NCBI RefSeq assembly: GCF_900110755.1
Contig: NZ_FOFF01000061.1
Coordinates: forward strand, 1-46,167
Length of the DNA stretch: 46,167 bases
Reading direction: 5' to 3'
DNA from: Streptomyces sp. yr375
GTDB lineage: Bacteria > Actinomycetota > Actinomycetes > Streptomycetales > Streptomycetaceae
Positions 26,404 through 34,895 of this stretch are shown piece by piece. The notes beneath the pieces are model-generated. The model did no database searches. It worked only from the letters and a program-made list of their open reading frames with translations, and was not told the DNA's origin. The position numbers were made by a program, and so were the translations under genes. Numbering within the stretch: the first letter of the stretch is position 1; each line of letters starts with the position of its first letter.

Positions 26404-27568
26404 GACCCGCGCCCGCGACGGCCTCGCGATCCGTGGCCGTGTTCCTCGCTGCCGGGGCGGGCACGTCGAGGGTGAGAACCGGTTTGGTCACCCGGCCCGC
26501 CTTCATGTCGTCGATCGCCTCGTTGATCCGCTCCAGCGGATACCGGGTGATCAACTGGTCGAACGGCAGGCGGCCTTGGCGGTAGAGCCGGATCAGAGCG
26601 GGGACGAACGACTGCGGTACGCCTTCGCCCTCCACGATGCCCACGACCCGGCGGCCGAGCAGCAGCCCGAACATGTCGAGCTTCACCTCCGTACCGGGAG
26701 TCGGCACGCCGGCCAGTCCGCAGGTGCCGCCGGGTGTCAGGCAGTCCACCGCCTGCCGCAGCACCTCCGGTGCGCCGGTCGCCTCCAGGCTGTAGTCGGC
26801 GCCCGCGCCCCCGGTCAGCGAGCGGATCGCGGCGGTGGCCTCGCCGTCCGCGAGGTTGAGGGCGTGGGTCGCGCCGAGGGCCTCGGCGCGGGCCAGCCGG
26901 GCCGGGTTGCGGCCCACGACGATGATCGTGGTGCATCCGGCGATGCGGGCCGCGAGGACGGCCGCGCAGCCGACCATACCGGTGCCGAACACGGCGATGC
27001 TGCTGCCCGCTTCGCATCTGAGCACGTTCAGCACGCTGCCCGCGCCGGTCTGCACACCGCACCCCAGCGGGCCGAGAACCTCCAGCGGCAGGCCGGGCCA
27101 CGCGTCGACGACGATCGCCGAGCGCGCGGGGACGACGGCATGGCTGGCGAACGCGGACTGCCCGAAGAAGGAGTCGTGGATCACCGAACCGCCCGCACTG
27201 AGCCGGCTGGAGCCGTCGGGGCGGCGCCCGGACATGTTCCGGGCGAAGAACTCGTGGCAGTAGGCGCCGTTGCCACGCAGACAGGGGCGGCACGACCCGC
27301 ACGTCGCGTAGTTCAGCACGACGGGGTCGCCCGGCGACACCCCCAGAACCCCGTCACCGACCCGCTCCACCACGCCCGCGCCCTCGTGCCCGAACACGGC
27401 GGGCAGCGGGACGGGCAGGCGGGCATCGCGGGCACTGAGGTCGGTGTGGCAGACACCGGTACCGGCGATCCGGACGAGGACCTCGTCCGGTCCAGGCTCG
27501 GCGAGCTCCAACTCCCGCACTGCGAAAGGCTCATGGGCGGTCTCGGTGACCGCCGCGGTGATCCGCAT
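26396..27568 (-). CDS. Zinc-dependent alcohol dehydrogenase (MDR family)
   Basis: 390 residues. Catalytic zinc ligands: Cys40 (GVCHTD), His61 (GHEGAG), Cys170 (PLGCGVQTGAG). The structural zinc lobe is Cys90, Cys93, Cys96 and Cys104. The Rossmann loop reads GTGMVG. The pattern is closest to aryl/benzyl alcohol dehydrogenases of the XylB type, NAD-dependent oxidation of a primary alcohol to an aldehyde. The ATG is chosen because GGGAGGAA lies about 7 bp upstream; the frame stays open further back without support. It is first gene of an operon with the acyl ligase, with which it overlaps by 8 bp. Alcohol to aldehyde, then acid to CoA, is a plausible route but the aldehyde step is not present. 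Confidence 0.93.
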   Translation of the reverse strand: MRITAAVTETAHEPFAVRELELAEPGPDEVLVRIAGTGVCHTDLSARDARLPVPLPAVFGHEGAGVVERVGDGVLGVSPGDPVVLNYATCGSCRPCLRGNGAYCHEFFARNMSGRRPDGSSRLSAGGSVIHDSFFGQSAFASHAVVPARSAIVVDAWPGLPLEVLGPLGCGVQTGAGSVLNVLRCEAGSSIAVFGTGMVGCAAVLAARIAGCTTIIVVGRNPARLARAEALGATHALNLADGEATAAIRSLTGGAGADYSLEATGAPEVLRQAVDCLTPGGTCGLAGVPTPGTEVKLDMFGLLLGRRVVGIVEGEGVPQSFVPALIRLYRQGRLPFDQLITRYPLERINEAIDDMKAGRVTKPVLTLDVPAPAARNTATDREAVAGAGHG

Positions 27569-28143
27569 CCTGACGTTCCTCCCCGGGTCGGCTCCGGGCG
27601 TCACTCGCCCGGCGTGCGCACCTTCAGCCTCCGGCGTCCCGCACGGATCATCACGGACATCAAGGCCAGCAGACCGGACCATGTCCACCGGTGAGTCCAC
27701 GACCGGCTTCGTCTTCTGCCTGGTTCCGGGGTTCATGGTGAGCCCCAAGGACTTCTCGCGTCCCTGAAGCCCATGCCACCGCCTGTGGTCGGGCCTTGGT
27801 CGGCGGCGAGTTGTACCTCCCCAAGTGCGCCGGGCCAGTTCACCCTTCGTGGCGAACTCCCGCTCGTCGCGGCCGGGGCCCGTAATCGCAAGAACCCCAC
27901 CCGGCCCGAGCCAGGATCCTCGCCGCCGGCGACAACGCCTGCCGACTGCTGGAACACCTCCACCGGCACAGAGCGGGTTACCGGCCCGGCCAGCAGGCCG
28001 AGGCGCTGCGGCAGATCGTCGTGCTCCTCGTCCTTCACACCAATGGCCCCTGGAGCAGCAGGGCAGCATGCGGCCAGGCAGGAGATGTGGCAGCGTCACG
28101 GGAATCTGTCCCATTCCTGCGCTCGCTTCAAGAAGGGCGAACG
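27569..28143. other. 575-bp stretch with no convincing gene; possible transposase scrap
   Basis: This is the divergent space between the alcohol dehydrogenase and the ZIP-like gene. Codon bias is weak. On the plus strand, 27886-28022 translates to a segment including ILAAGDNACRLLEHLHRH and RPGQQAEALRQIVV that vaguely recalls an internal part of some actinomycete transposases; it is preceded by a stop and runs on in the ZIP gene's frame. I cannot confirm it. Confidence 0.3.
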
Positions 28144-28896
28144 GTGGCTGGTGCGGTTGTCGAGGCGGGGGCAGGGGTCGCGCTGTCATGGGGAAGAGAA
28201 TTCAGCCTCGGGCAGTACCTGGGGCTGATGCTGATCGCGGCGGGGACACTGGTCGGTGCCTGGTCGGGGCGGCGGTGGTCGCATCGTTCGACGGTGCTGC
28301 TCGGGGCCGCGTCGGGAGTGCTGCTGGCCGTGGCCGGGGCCGACATCGTGCCGCACGCGGTCCACGAGGCGGACGAGGTGGGGCTTTCCCGCTGGGTCGT
28401 GCCGGTCGCCGTCGTGATGGCCTTCGCCCTTGCCTCGGCGGGCCGCCTACTGCGCAGGCGGTGTGAGCCGGGACGTCTTCAGAGTGCCGGGACCGCGATG
28501 GCCCTGGTGCTGCACCGGTTGGTGGAGGGCATGACGGTGGCCTTGCTGGCTTCGGTTCCTGTGGTTGCCGCGCTGGTCGTGCACTCCGTCAGTGAAGGAC
28601 TCGCCCTGACGGCGGTCCTCGACGCGCGGGGCCGGCGCCGCCTGACCCCGTGGCTGGTCACCGTCTGCCTGAGCCCGCTCGTGGGCGGCTGGATCACCCT
28701 GGTGGCGCCCGTGCCGGAGTGGGTGCACGTCCTGCTGCTCGCCGTGGTCGCGGGGGTGCTGCTGCGGGGTGCGGGCACCGCTCTGGCACTGGCCCGGCGC
28801 CGCCGGGCGGCCGGGGAGTTGGCGGGGCCGCCCGTGCTGCTGGCGCTCGGGTCGGCTGCCGTCGTCACCGTCGCAGCAGTGCTGGTCCAGCGCTGA
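28144..28896 (+). CDS. ZIP-like integral membrane metal transporter
   Basis: 250 residues with about seven hydrophobic helices. Two helices carry HRLVEG and HSVSEG, the HxxxEG signatures of TM4 and TM5 in ZIP divalent-metal transporters, which form the binuclear metal site. A conserved HAVHEAD occurs in an earlier loop. The cytoplasmic loop is Arg-rich and not His-rich. The GTG at 28144 is used because GAAGGG lies upstream and the protein begins with family-like sequence; the frame is open back to 27886 through DNA that does not look like this family. The substrate (Zn, Fe or Mn) is unknown. It has no clear link to the neighbours. Confidence 0.7.
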   Translation: MAGAVVEAGAGVALSWGREFSLGQYLGLMLIAAGTLVGAWSGRRWSHRSTVLLGAASGVLLAVAGADIVPHAVHEADEVGLSRWVVPVAVVMAFALASAGRLLRRRCEPGRLQSAGTAMALVLHRLVEGMTVALLASVPVVAALVVHSVSEGLALTAVLDARGRRRLTPWLVTVCLSPLVGGWITLVAPVPEWVHVLLLAVVAGVLLRGAGTALALARRRRAAGELAGPPVLLALGSAAVVTVAAVLVQR

Positions 28897-29228
28897 CCTC
28901 GCCAACGTCGAGCAGGTCCACTGGGAGAACGTCCCTCCGGGCGATGTCGACATTGCAGGCCTCGTTCGGCTCCGTGATCGTGGGCGGACACCGTGGATGC
29001 ACCTCGCAAGACCCAACTGCTCGGGTCAGCAGCCGGCCGCTGCAGAGGGGTGACCGGGCGCGCCACCCGGACGAGCGGCAGCGGTGGAGCAGGGAAATTC
29101 CCCCGTTCCAACAGAAGTGCGCCCCTCGCGCTCGGCACCCGGTTGGTGCTTTCCCGCTCGCGGAGCCGCCTCGGTCGCAGCATCCTGGACGGGCGCGCTC
29201 AATGCGGGTCACCTTGCCCAGGAGGGAC
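28897..29228. other. 332-bp gap, nothing firm
   Basis: A plus-strand frame is open from an ATG at 28944 through to 29348, but third-position GC is only about 75% and there is no good ribosome-binding site. I do not call it a gene. Confidence 0.4.
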
Positions 29229-29348
29229 ATGGCGAACGTCGTAGATCTGACCGGGACGTCCACGTACCGGAGTTTTCTCAGCCGGCCGGAGCCTGTTGAT
29301 GACTTCAACAGAAGGAACCGGGAGCCGAACCTATCGCTATGGACATGA
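29229..29348 (+). CDS. Small ORF, 39 residues, unknown
   Basis: The ATG is preceded by CAGGAGGGAC, a strong ribosome-binding site at normal spacing. The product begins MANVVDLTGTSTYRSFLSRP and ends EPNLSLWT; it has no cysteines, no membrane helix and no family I recognise. About 70 bp downstream, in a different frame, 29375-29509 encodes DFDYEYDGIVLRHWETRQ, which reads like protein; the two pieces could be one frameshifted gene. It lies between the ZIP-like and tyrosinase-like genes. Confidence 0.35.
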   Translation: MANVVDLTGTSTYRSFLSRPEPVDDFNRRNREPNLSLWT

Positions 29349-29707
29349 CGGGACGGGCGTAGGGCTCGTCTCCCGTGCCGTTCACCTTGACCGGAAGGGG
29401 TCGGCCGAACAGCCCCATCGTGGACTTCGACTACGAGTATGACGGCATCGTCCTGCGCCACTGGGAGACGCGGCAGCCGCTATCAAACGCCCTTTCCCAC
29501 CACAAGTAAGTACTGAGGGGAACGGGACTACGCCTTGAGTGCCGAGGGTGACGGGTTGGTGAGGCCAATTTTGTGCGCGCAAACCGCCACTCTTATAAAG
29601 ACGAGAAGGTTTTACGTACCCCATGCTTGCAATATCTCTTGCGAGAATCTCGGCGACTGTAATGATGAGTCGACCGTAACGCCTCTTCGGAACCCAGCGG
29701 AGGAATC
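29349..29707. other. 359-bp leader region of the tyrosinase-like gene
   Basis: Except for the possible GTG-started frame 29375-29509 noted with the small ORF, no gene is seen. The region 29560-29690 is clearly AT-richer (for example TTTTGTGCGC, CTTATAAAGACGAGAAGG), consistent with promoter DNA or imported sequence. Confidence 0.45.
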
Positions 29708-31195
29708 ATGAACAGCCCGATCGTTGATCAAGTCGTTGCAGCGCCGACTTATCTGGCGAATATTCGCTTCTTCTTCCGGCCGGTCGACGTGGAACATATG
29801 GCCGCCAAGGGAATCGAGATCGGCACCTACGACGGGGTGAGGAGCAACGCGCTCTCCATTCACGCACAGACCGCTCCGCCAGATGCACGGATGCCCCCGG
29901 ACGCGGAAGGGAAATGGAGTGCCGAGCGCTCGCAGACGTTCCGGAACTGGATCGTCAACGGATTCCCGCTCGGTACAGCGACGCCGGCCGAACCGTCGCC
30001 GCCCCCGACACCCCCGACCCGGCTGCGCAAGGACGTCACGGCGCTGAGCGATGCCGAGTTCGACCTGCTGACGGCAGCGTTCACCGGCCTGATGGCCCGC
30101 GACCCGGAGGCTCCGGACAGCTACTTCGCCCTGGCCGGGCACCACTGGCTCCCGAAGCGTTGGTGCTTGCACCACGAAGACCGCTTCAACCCCTGGCACC
30201 GCCAGTACCTGCTTGAGTTCGAGGACGCGCTGCGCTCCGTCCCAGGCTGTGCGGAGGTGACGATTCCTTACTGGGACATCGCGACCGACCTGCCGGACCG
30301 GCTACAGCATCCGCCGTTCGACAAATACGTTCTGCCGGCCGATCCCGGAGCCGCCGCGACGCCGCCCGCGACCGGATTCTTTCCGTACACGACCCAGCGC
30401 TTCTCGGTCGCCGACATCGCACAGAACGTGACGGAGTTCGGGGTCCTGGATGACATCGCCACGTCGTTGACCCAGTCCCTGTGGGGCGTGTCCGATGTGA
30501 ACGGTTACCAAGACTTCTCGATCCAGGCCCACGACTCTGGCCACGGATCGATCGGACCGACGATGGGCAATCAGAATGTCTCGTCCTACGACCCGGTGTT
30601 CTGGTTCTTCCACTGCAACCTCGACCGCCTCTGGCTGAGCTGGCAGACACGCGTCGCCGCGACCACACTGACCGGATTCCGATCCACACTGGGACAGAAC
30701 ACCGACTGGCTCACGGCGCCGTTCAACGCACTGCCACCGTTCAGCGCGACCGCCGACCAGACGATCGAAACCGAAGTCTCGTACGATCGACTGGAACTCG
30801 TCACCCCCGAGGAGGGCGTGTTGGAGAATCTTTCCGGAAACATCGACGCCGCCCACGCCTTCGCGTTCCGTAGTGCCGACCCGGTCTCGGTGCGGGTGAA
30901 GGGAATCGACCGGCTGAACATTCCGGGGTCGTTCGTCGTGAATTTGCTCGCCGACGGAGAGCCGGTCGCGAAGCGCTTCTTCTTCCAACCGGACGAACCG
31001 CGGAGCTGCGCGACGTGCGCGCAGCACGGCACCGTCAACATCGACTTCCGGATGACACAGGAGCAGCTTCTCGACCGGACGCTGTCCGTCCGTATCGACG
31101 TGCCTGGGCACTCCGAGGAGATCGGTACGGCCTTCCCGCTCACGCAGGCAGGCAATCCCACCATCAACGCCCGGCTGCTGGTGCAGGAAGCGTAG
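29708..31195 (+). CDS. Type-3 copper protein (tyrosinase / catechol-oxidase-like)
   Basis: 495 residues with no export signal. CuA: His145/146 (GHHW), His155 in WCLHHED and His164 in PWHR, with Cys153 in the C-x-H position that forms a Cys-His thioether in fungal and plant enzymes. CuB: His275 and His279 (HDSGH), then FWFFHCNLDRLW with His302, where the usual HH pair is FH. The N-terminal ~100 residues contain RMPPDAEGKWSAERSQTFRNWI and a Pro-rich spacer, which MelC2-type enzymes lack. The C-terminal ~140 residues are beta-rich, with CATC near 440, and may shield the site. It would oxidise phenols or catechols. GGAGGA stands 4 bp before the ATG. No MelC1-type copper chaperone is adjacent. GC is lower near the 5' end. 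Confidence 0.88.
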   Translation: MNSPIVDQVVAAPTYLANIRFFFRPVDVEHMAAKGIEIGTYDGVRSNALSIHAQTAPPDARMPPDAEGKWSAERSQTFRNWIVNGFPLGTATPAEPSPPPTPPTRLRKDVTALSDAEFDLLTAAFTGLMARDPEAPDSYFALAGHHWLPKRWCLHHEDRFNPWHRQYLLEFEDALRSVPGCAEVTIPYWDIATDLPDRLQHPPFDKYVLPADPGAAATPPATGFFPYTTQRFSVADIAQNVTEFGVLDDIATSLTQSLWGVSDVNGYQDFSIQAHDSGHGSIGPTMGNQNVSSYDPVFWFFHCNLDRLWLSWQTRVAATTLTGFRSTLGQNTDWLTAPFNALPPFSATADQTIETEVSYDRLELVTPEEGVLENLSGNIDAAHAFAFRSADPVSVRVKGIDRLNIPGSFVVNLLADGEPVAKRFFFQPDEPRSCATCAQHGTVNIDFRMTQEQLLDRTLSVRIDVPGHSEEIGTAFPLTQAGNPTINARLLVQEA

Positions 31196-31640
31196 TCATC
31201 GGGACGCCGCCCGTGTAGACGCCGCCGCCGGCCCTGGCGACGGCGTTTGCCCGGCGACCGAGTGAGCACGTGGCAAATACAGCCGGACCGGAAAGCTCAG
31301 TTGGCTGGGACAGGCGCCCCAACTCGTCCGCGTGTTGCCCGTTCCCCGGCCCCGAACAAGCCGTTCTGGCCACTGACGGTGTCGTCGGGGACGGTCCCGT
31401 TGCCTGGGCGGGGGCCCTGCCGGTCGCCCCCCCTGACCAAGGGCCTTCGATCCGGCCGCTGCTGTACAGCTCCGGCGAGGCGGGCGTAGCGGTGGACCTC
31501 AACTCTTCTGCCGCCGTGTCGGGTGCGCAGTAATTCGATGGCGTCGCCCCCTCGTGTGCCTCTAGGGTCAGTCCTGTTCAAGCGGCGACCACGTGTTTCC
31601 GCAGGTGAGCTGAGTCGAGTTGGTGGGGGAGGTGTGACCG
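31196..31640. other. Gene-poor stretch after the tyrosinase-like gene
   Basis: After a terminator, 31270-31533 holds an 87-codon GTG frame (MANTAGPESSVGW...) and there is an antisense frame of similar length. Neither has a ribosome-binding site or strong codon bias. No gene is called. Confidence 0.4.
31219..31246 (+). terminator. Terminator after tyrosinase-like gene
   Basis: An 11-bp stem with one mismatch (31219-31229 with 31236-31246, loop GGCCCT) is followed by TTG, 23 bp after the stop codon. Confidence 0.65.
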
Positions 31641-31712
31641 ATGGCTGTCTCTGTGACGGGCGCTGCCCGCATCCGGAAGTTCGTCAAGTCCACTTCCGTG
31701 GCCACCGGCTGA
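31641..31712 (+). CDS. 23-residue ORF upstream of rsgA
   Basis: The ATG is 8 bp after GGGGGAGG, an excellent ribosome-binding site. The product is basic (begins MAVSVTGAARIRKF and ends in a Thr-Gly). It could be a leader peptide for the GTPase gene or simply a chance reading frame. Confidence 0.3.
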   Translation: MAVSVTGAARIRKFVKSTSVATG

Positions 31713-31760
31713 CCTCACCACTTTTCCCGCGCCCATGAGCGCGGTGCCGGGGCCACCCTT

Positions 31761-32909
31761 GTGAAGGGTCACCCCTTGTCTTTGTCTTTCTCTTCTCACC
31801 CGGGTTCGTCCTCGCCGTCCTCGCATCCGCTCGTGCCGTACGGCTGGGATGCGGACCGGGAGGCCGAGTTCGTCCCCTATGCCGAGCAGGGGCTCCTGCC
31901 GGGCCGTGTCGTGCGGGTCGACCGCGGTCAGTGCGACGTCGTCACCCCCGTCGGCACCGTGCGTGCCGACACCGAGTTCGTCGTGCCCCGTGACCCGATG
32001 AAGGTCGTGTGTACGGGGGACTGGGTCGCCGTCGACCCGGAGGGCGGCGATCCCCGGTATGTGCGGACGCTCCTGTCCCGCCGTACGGCCTTCGTGCGGT
32101 CGACCTCCTCCAAGCGGTCGGAAGGGCAGATCCTCGCGGCCAACGTCGACCACGCGGTCGTCGCACTGTCCCTGGCCGTCGAACTCGACCTCGGGCGCAT
32201 CGAACGCTTCCTGGCCCTGGCCTGGGAGTCCGGCGCGCAGCCCGTCGTCGTGCTCACCAAGGCCGATCTGGTGCCCGACCCGGTCGTGCTGTCGCACCTC
32301 GTGCAGGACGTGGAGACCAGCGCGCCCGGCGTGCCCGTGCTCACCGTCTGCGCCCATGACGGCGAGGGCGTCGAGGAACTCACGGCGCTCCTCGGCCGGG
32401 GCACCTCCGTGCTGCTCGGGGCGTCCGGCGCGGGCAAGTCGACGCTGGCCAACGCGCTGGCCGGGGCCGACATCATGGACGTTCAGGCCACCCGCGACAT
32501 GGACGGCAAGGGCCGGCACACCACGACCACCCGCAACCTGCTGCCGCTGCCCGGCGGCGGCGTCCTCATCGACACGCCGGGACTGCGCGGCGTCGGCCTC
32601 TGGAACGCGGGCGGCGGCGTCGGGCAGGTCTTCTCGGAGATCGAGGAGTTCGCCCGGGACTGCCGGTTCCAGGACTGCGCGCACGAGTCCGAGCCGGGGT
32701 GCGCGGTGCGCGCGGCCGTCGACGAGGGGGAACTGCCCCTACGACGGCTGGAGAGCTACCGCAAACTGGTCCGGGAGAACCAGTGGATCGTCGCCAAGTC
32801 CGACGCCCGTATGCGCGCCGCCTTCCGCCAGGACTGGAAGCGCAAGCAGGCCGAAGGCCGGGCGGCGTGGGAGGCGAAGCGCGGGCGGGGGCACGTGTTC
32901 GAGGTGTAG
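31761..32909 (+). CDS. rsgA: Ribosome small-subunit-dependent GTPase RsgA
   Basis: 382 residues, circularly permuted GTPase acting late in 30S ribosome maturation. OB-fold first (VVRVDRGQCDVVTP), then G4 LTKADL, then the P-loop GASGAGKST and G3 DTPGLRG, which is the permuted order. C-terminal zinc knuckle: CRFQDCAHESEPGC. The first 15 residues are Ser-rich. The start is uncertain: GTG 31761 is the longest, while TTG 31776 has AAGGG just upstream. It is followed by DNA-repair genes on the same strand, a gap of 55 bp. Confidence 0.95.
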   Translation: MKGHPLSLSFSSHPGSSSPSSHPLVPYGWDADREAEFVPYAEQGLLPGRVVRVDRGQCDVVTPVGTVRADTEFVVPRDPMKVVCTGDWVAVDPEGGDPRYVRTLLSRRTAFVRSTSSKRSEGQILAANVDHAVVALSLAVELDLGRIERFLALAWESGAQPVVVLTKADLVPDPVVLSHLVQDVETSAPGVPVLTVCAHDGEGVEELTALLGRGTSVLLGASGAGKSTLANALAGADIMDVQATRDMDGKGRHTTTTRNLLPLPGGGVLIDTPGLRGVGLWNAGGGVGQVFSEIEEFARDCRFQDCAHESEPGCAVRAAVDEGELPLRRLESYRKLVRENQWIVAKSDARMRAAFRQDWKRKQAEGRAAWEAKRGRGHVFEV

Positions 32910-32964
32910 CGTCACGTCCGATTTCCGCTAGCGCGGTACCGGTCACGGGCGAAGACTGGGACCC

Positions 32965-34350
32965 ATGACGGACCAGGACACGAGGTACGAGGCGGTGCGC
33001 AGCCGGGACGCGCGGTTCGACGGCGAGTTCTTCTTCGCCGTCGAGACGACCGGCATCTACTGCCGGCCCAGTTGCCCCGCCGTCACGCCGAAACGCCACA
33101 ACGTGCGGTTCTTCGCGACGGCCGCCGCCGCGCAGGGTTCGGGATTCCGGGCCTGCCGGCGGTGCCGTCCGGACGCCGTCCCGGGGTCGGCCGACTGGAA
33201 CGTGCGCGCCGACGTCGTGGGCCGCGCCATGCGGCTGATCGGCGACGGCGTCGTCGACCGCGAGGGCGTCACCGGGCTCGCCGACCGGCTCGGCTACAGC
33301 GCCCGCCAGGTGCAGCGCCAGCTCACCGCCGAACTCGGCGCGGGCCCGGTCGCCCTCGCCCGGGCCCAACGCGCCCACACCGCACGGGTGTTGCTGCAGA
33401 CGACCGGCCTGCCGGTCACCGAGATCGCCTTCGCGTCCGGGTTCGCCAGCGTGCGGCAGTTCAACGACACCGTCCGGGCCGTGTACGCGGCGACCCCGAC
33501 CGCGCTGCGGACCGCCGTCCGCGCGAGCCGCCGCACCGCCACCCCGTCCGCCGGGATCCCGCTGCGCCTCGCCCACCGCGGCCCCTACCACGCGGGCAGC
33601 ATGTTCGACCTGCTGGCACGGGAGGCCGTGGCCGGCGTCGAGGAGGTGAGCGGCCCGGCCGGCCGCCGCACCTACCGCCGTACGCTGCGGCTGCCGTACG
33701 GCACCGGGATCGTCGCCGTCGACGAACGGCCGGGCGACACCGGCCGGGCCACGGCCGTCCACCCCGGCGGCTGGCTCGACGCCCGGCTGCACCTCACCGA
33801 CCCGCGCGACCTCACCACCGCCGTCCAGCGGCTGCGGCGGCTCTTCGACCTCGACGCCGACCCGTACGCCGTCGACGAGCGGCTCGCCGCCGATCCACGG
33901 CTCGCCCCGCTGGTCGCCGCCCGCCCCGGACTGCGCGCGCCGGGAGCCGCCGACCCGGAGGAGTACGCCCTACGGGCCCTGGTGGGCCGGACGGAAGCGG
34001 AACGCCTCGTCCACGCCCACGGCAAGACCCTCGACGCGCCCAGCGGAACCCTCACCCACCTCTTCCCCGAACCGGCCGTCCTCGCCGCATCAGTCCCCTA
34101 CGGGCCGTTGGGCACGCTCGCCGCCGCCCTCGCCGACGGCACCGTACGCCTCGACCCGGGCGTCGACCGGGACGACGCCCAGGCAGCACTGCTGACACTG
34201 CCCGGCCTGGACGCCCGTACGATCGCGGCGATCCGCGCCCGCGCCCTCGGCGACCCCGACGTCGCGCCGCCCGGCACGGACGTCCCCGACACCTGGCGCC
34301 CCTGGCGCACCTACGCCCTGCACCACCTGCGCGCCACGGAGGAACGATGA
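32965..34350 (+). CDS. AdaA-AlkA fusion: methylphosphotriester-sensing activator and DNA glycosylase
   Basis: 461 residues. Residues 1-80: Ada N-domain with the four-Cys zinc site (TGIYCRPSCPAV and CRRCRPD), where a Cys accepts methyl from methylphosphotriesters. Residues 80-185: AraC-type HTH (LADRLGYSARQVQRQL; VTEIAFASGFASVRQFNDTVR). Residues 190-461: AlkA-like 3-methyladenine glycosylase with a helix-hairpin-helix region (LTLPGLDARTIAAIRARALGDPDVAPPGTD) including the catalytic Asp region. The protein repairs alkylated bases and activates its own regulon. Its stop overlaps the next gene's ATG (ATGA), so repair by base excision and direct reversal are co-expressed. Confidence 0.94.
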   Translation: MTDQDTRYEAVRSRDARFDGEFFFAVETTGIYCRPSCPAVTPKRHNVRFFATAAAAQGSGFRACRRCRPDAVPGSADWNVRADVVGRAMRLIGDGVVDREGVTGLADRLGYSARQVQRQLTAELGAGPVALARAQRAHTARVLLQTTGLPVTEIAFASGFASVRQFNDTVRAVYAATPTALRTAVRASRRTATPSAGIPLRLAHRGPYHAGSMFDLLAREAVAGVEEVSGPAGRRTYRRTLRLPYGTGIVAVDERPGDTGRATAVHPGGWLDARLHLTDPRDLTTAVQRLRRLFDLDADPYAVDERLAADPRLAPLVAARPGLRAPGAADPEEYALRALVGRTEAERLVHAHGKTLDAPSGTLTHLFPEPAVLAASVPYGPLGTLAAALADGTVRLDPGVDRDDAQAALLTLPGLDARTIAAIRARALGDPDVAPPGTDVPDTWRPWRTYALHHLRATEER

Positions 34351-34895
34351 ACACCCAGACCGACCCGACCGCCCCTACGGACCTGACGTACTACACCACC
34401 GCGGACAGCCCCCTCGGCCCCCTGCTGCTCACCGCCGACCCGTCCGGCGTGCTGACCTCCCTCTCCGTACCCGGGCAGAAGGGCGGGCGGACCCTAGGGG
34501 ACGGCTGGCGGCAGGACCCCGGCCCGTTCCGGGCCGCCGTCGAGCAGCTTGCCGCCTACTTCGCCGCCGAGCTGACGGAGTTCCGGCTGCCGATGCGCGC
34601 CGACGGCACCGAGTTCCGCGAGCGGGTCTGGGCCGCCCTCGACTCCGTCCCCTACGGGGAGACCACGACGTACGGCGAGATCGCCGCCCGCGTCGGCGCT
34701 TCGCGGATGGCCGTACGGGCCGTCGGCGGCGCGATCGGAGCGAATCCGCTGCTGATCCTGCGGCCCTGCCACCGCGTGATCGGCGCCGACGGCTCGCTGA
34801 CGGGATACGCGGGCGGCCTGGAACGCAAGGTCCGGCTGCTCACCCTGGAGGGCTCGCTCACCCCCACAGCACCGCGCCCAGCCACGCGCCCATGA
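34347..34895 (+). CDS. ogt: Methylated-DNA-protein-cysteine methyltransferase
   Basis: 182 residues. PCHRV holds the methyl-accepting Cys; the wing/HTH part reads VPYGETTTYGEIAARVGASRMAVRAVGGAIGANP. It reverses O6-methylguanine by suicide transfer. The ATG overlaps the AdaA-AlkA stop by 4 nt and has GGAGGAA upstream. The last 38 bp overlap the convergent DUF456 gene. The extra C-terminal PTAPRPATRP tail is encoded in this overlap. Confidence 0.95.
   Translation: MNTQTDPTAPTDLTYYTTADSPLGPLLLTADPSGVLTSLSVPGQKGGRTLGDGWRQDPGPFRAAVEQLAAYFAAELTEFRLPMRADGTEFRERVWAALDSVPYGETTTYGEIAARVGASRMAVRAVGGAIGANPLLILRPCHRVIGADGSLTGYAGGLERKVRLLTLEGSLTPTAPRPATRP

Noticed and set aside
28944..29348. 134-codon frame as a real gene
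   Set aside because: Low third-position GC, no ribosome-binding site and no family; only the last 39 codons have a good start signal.
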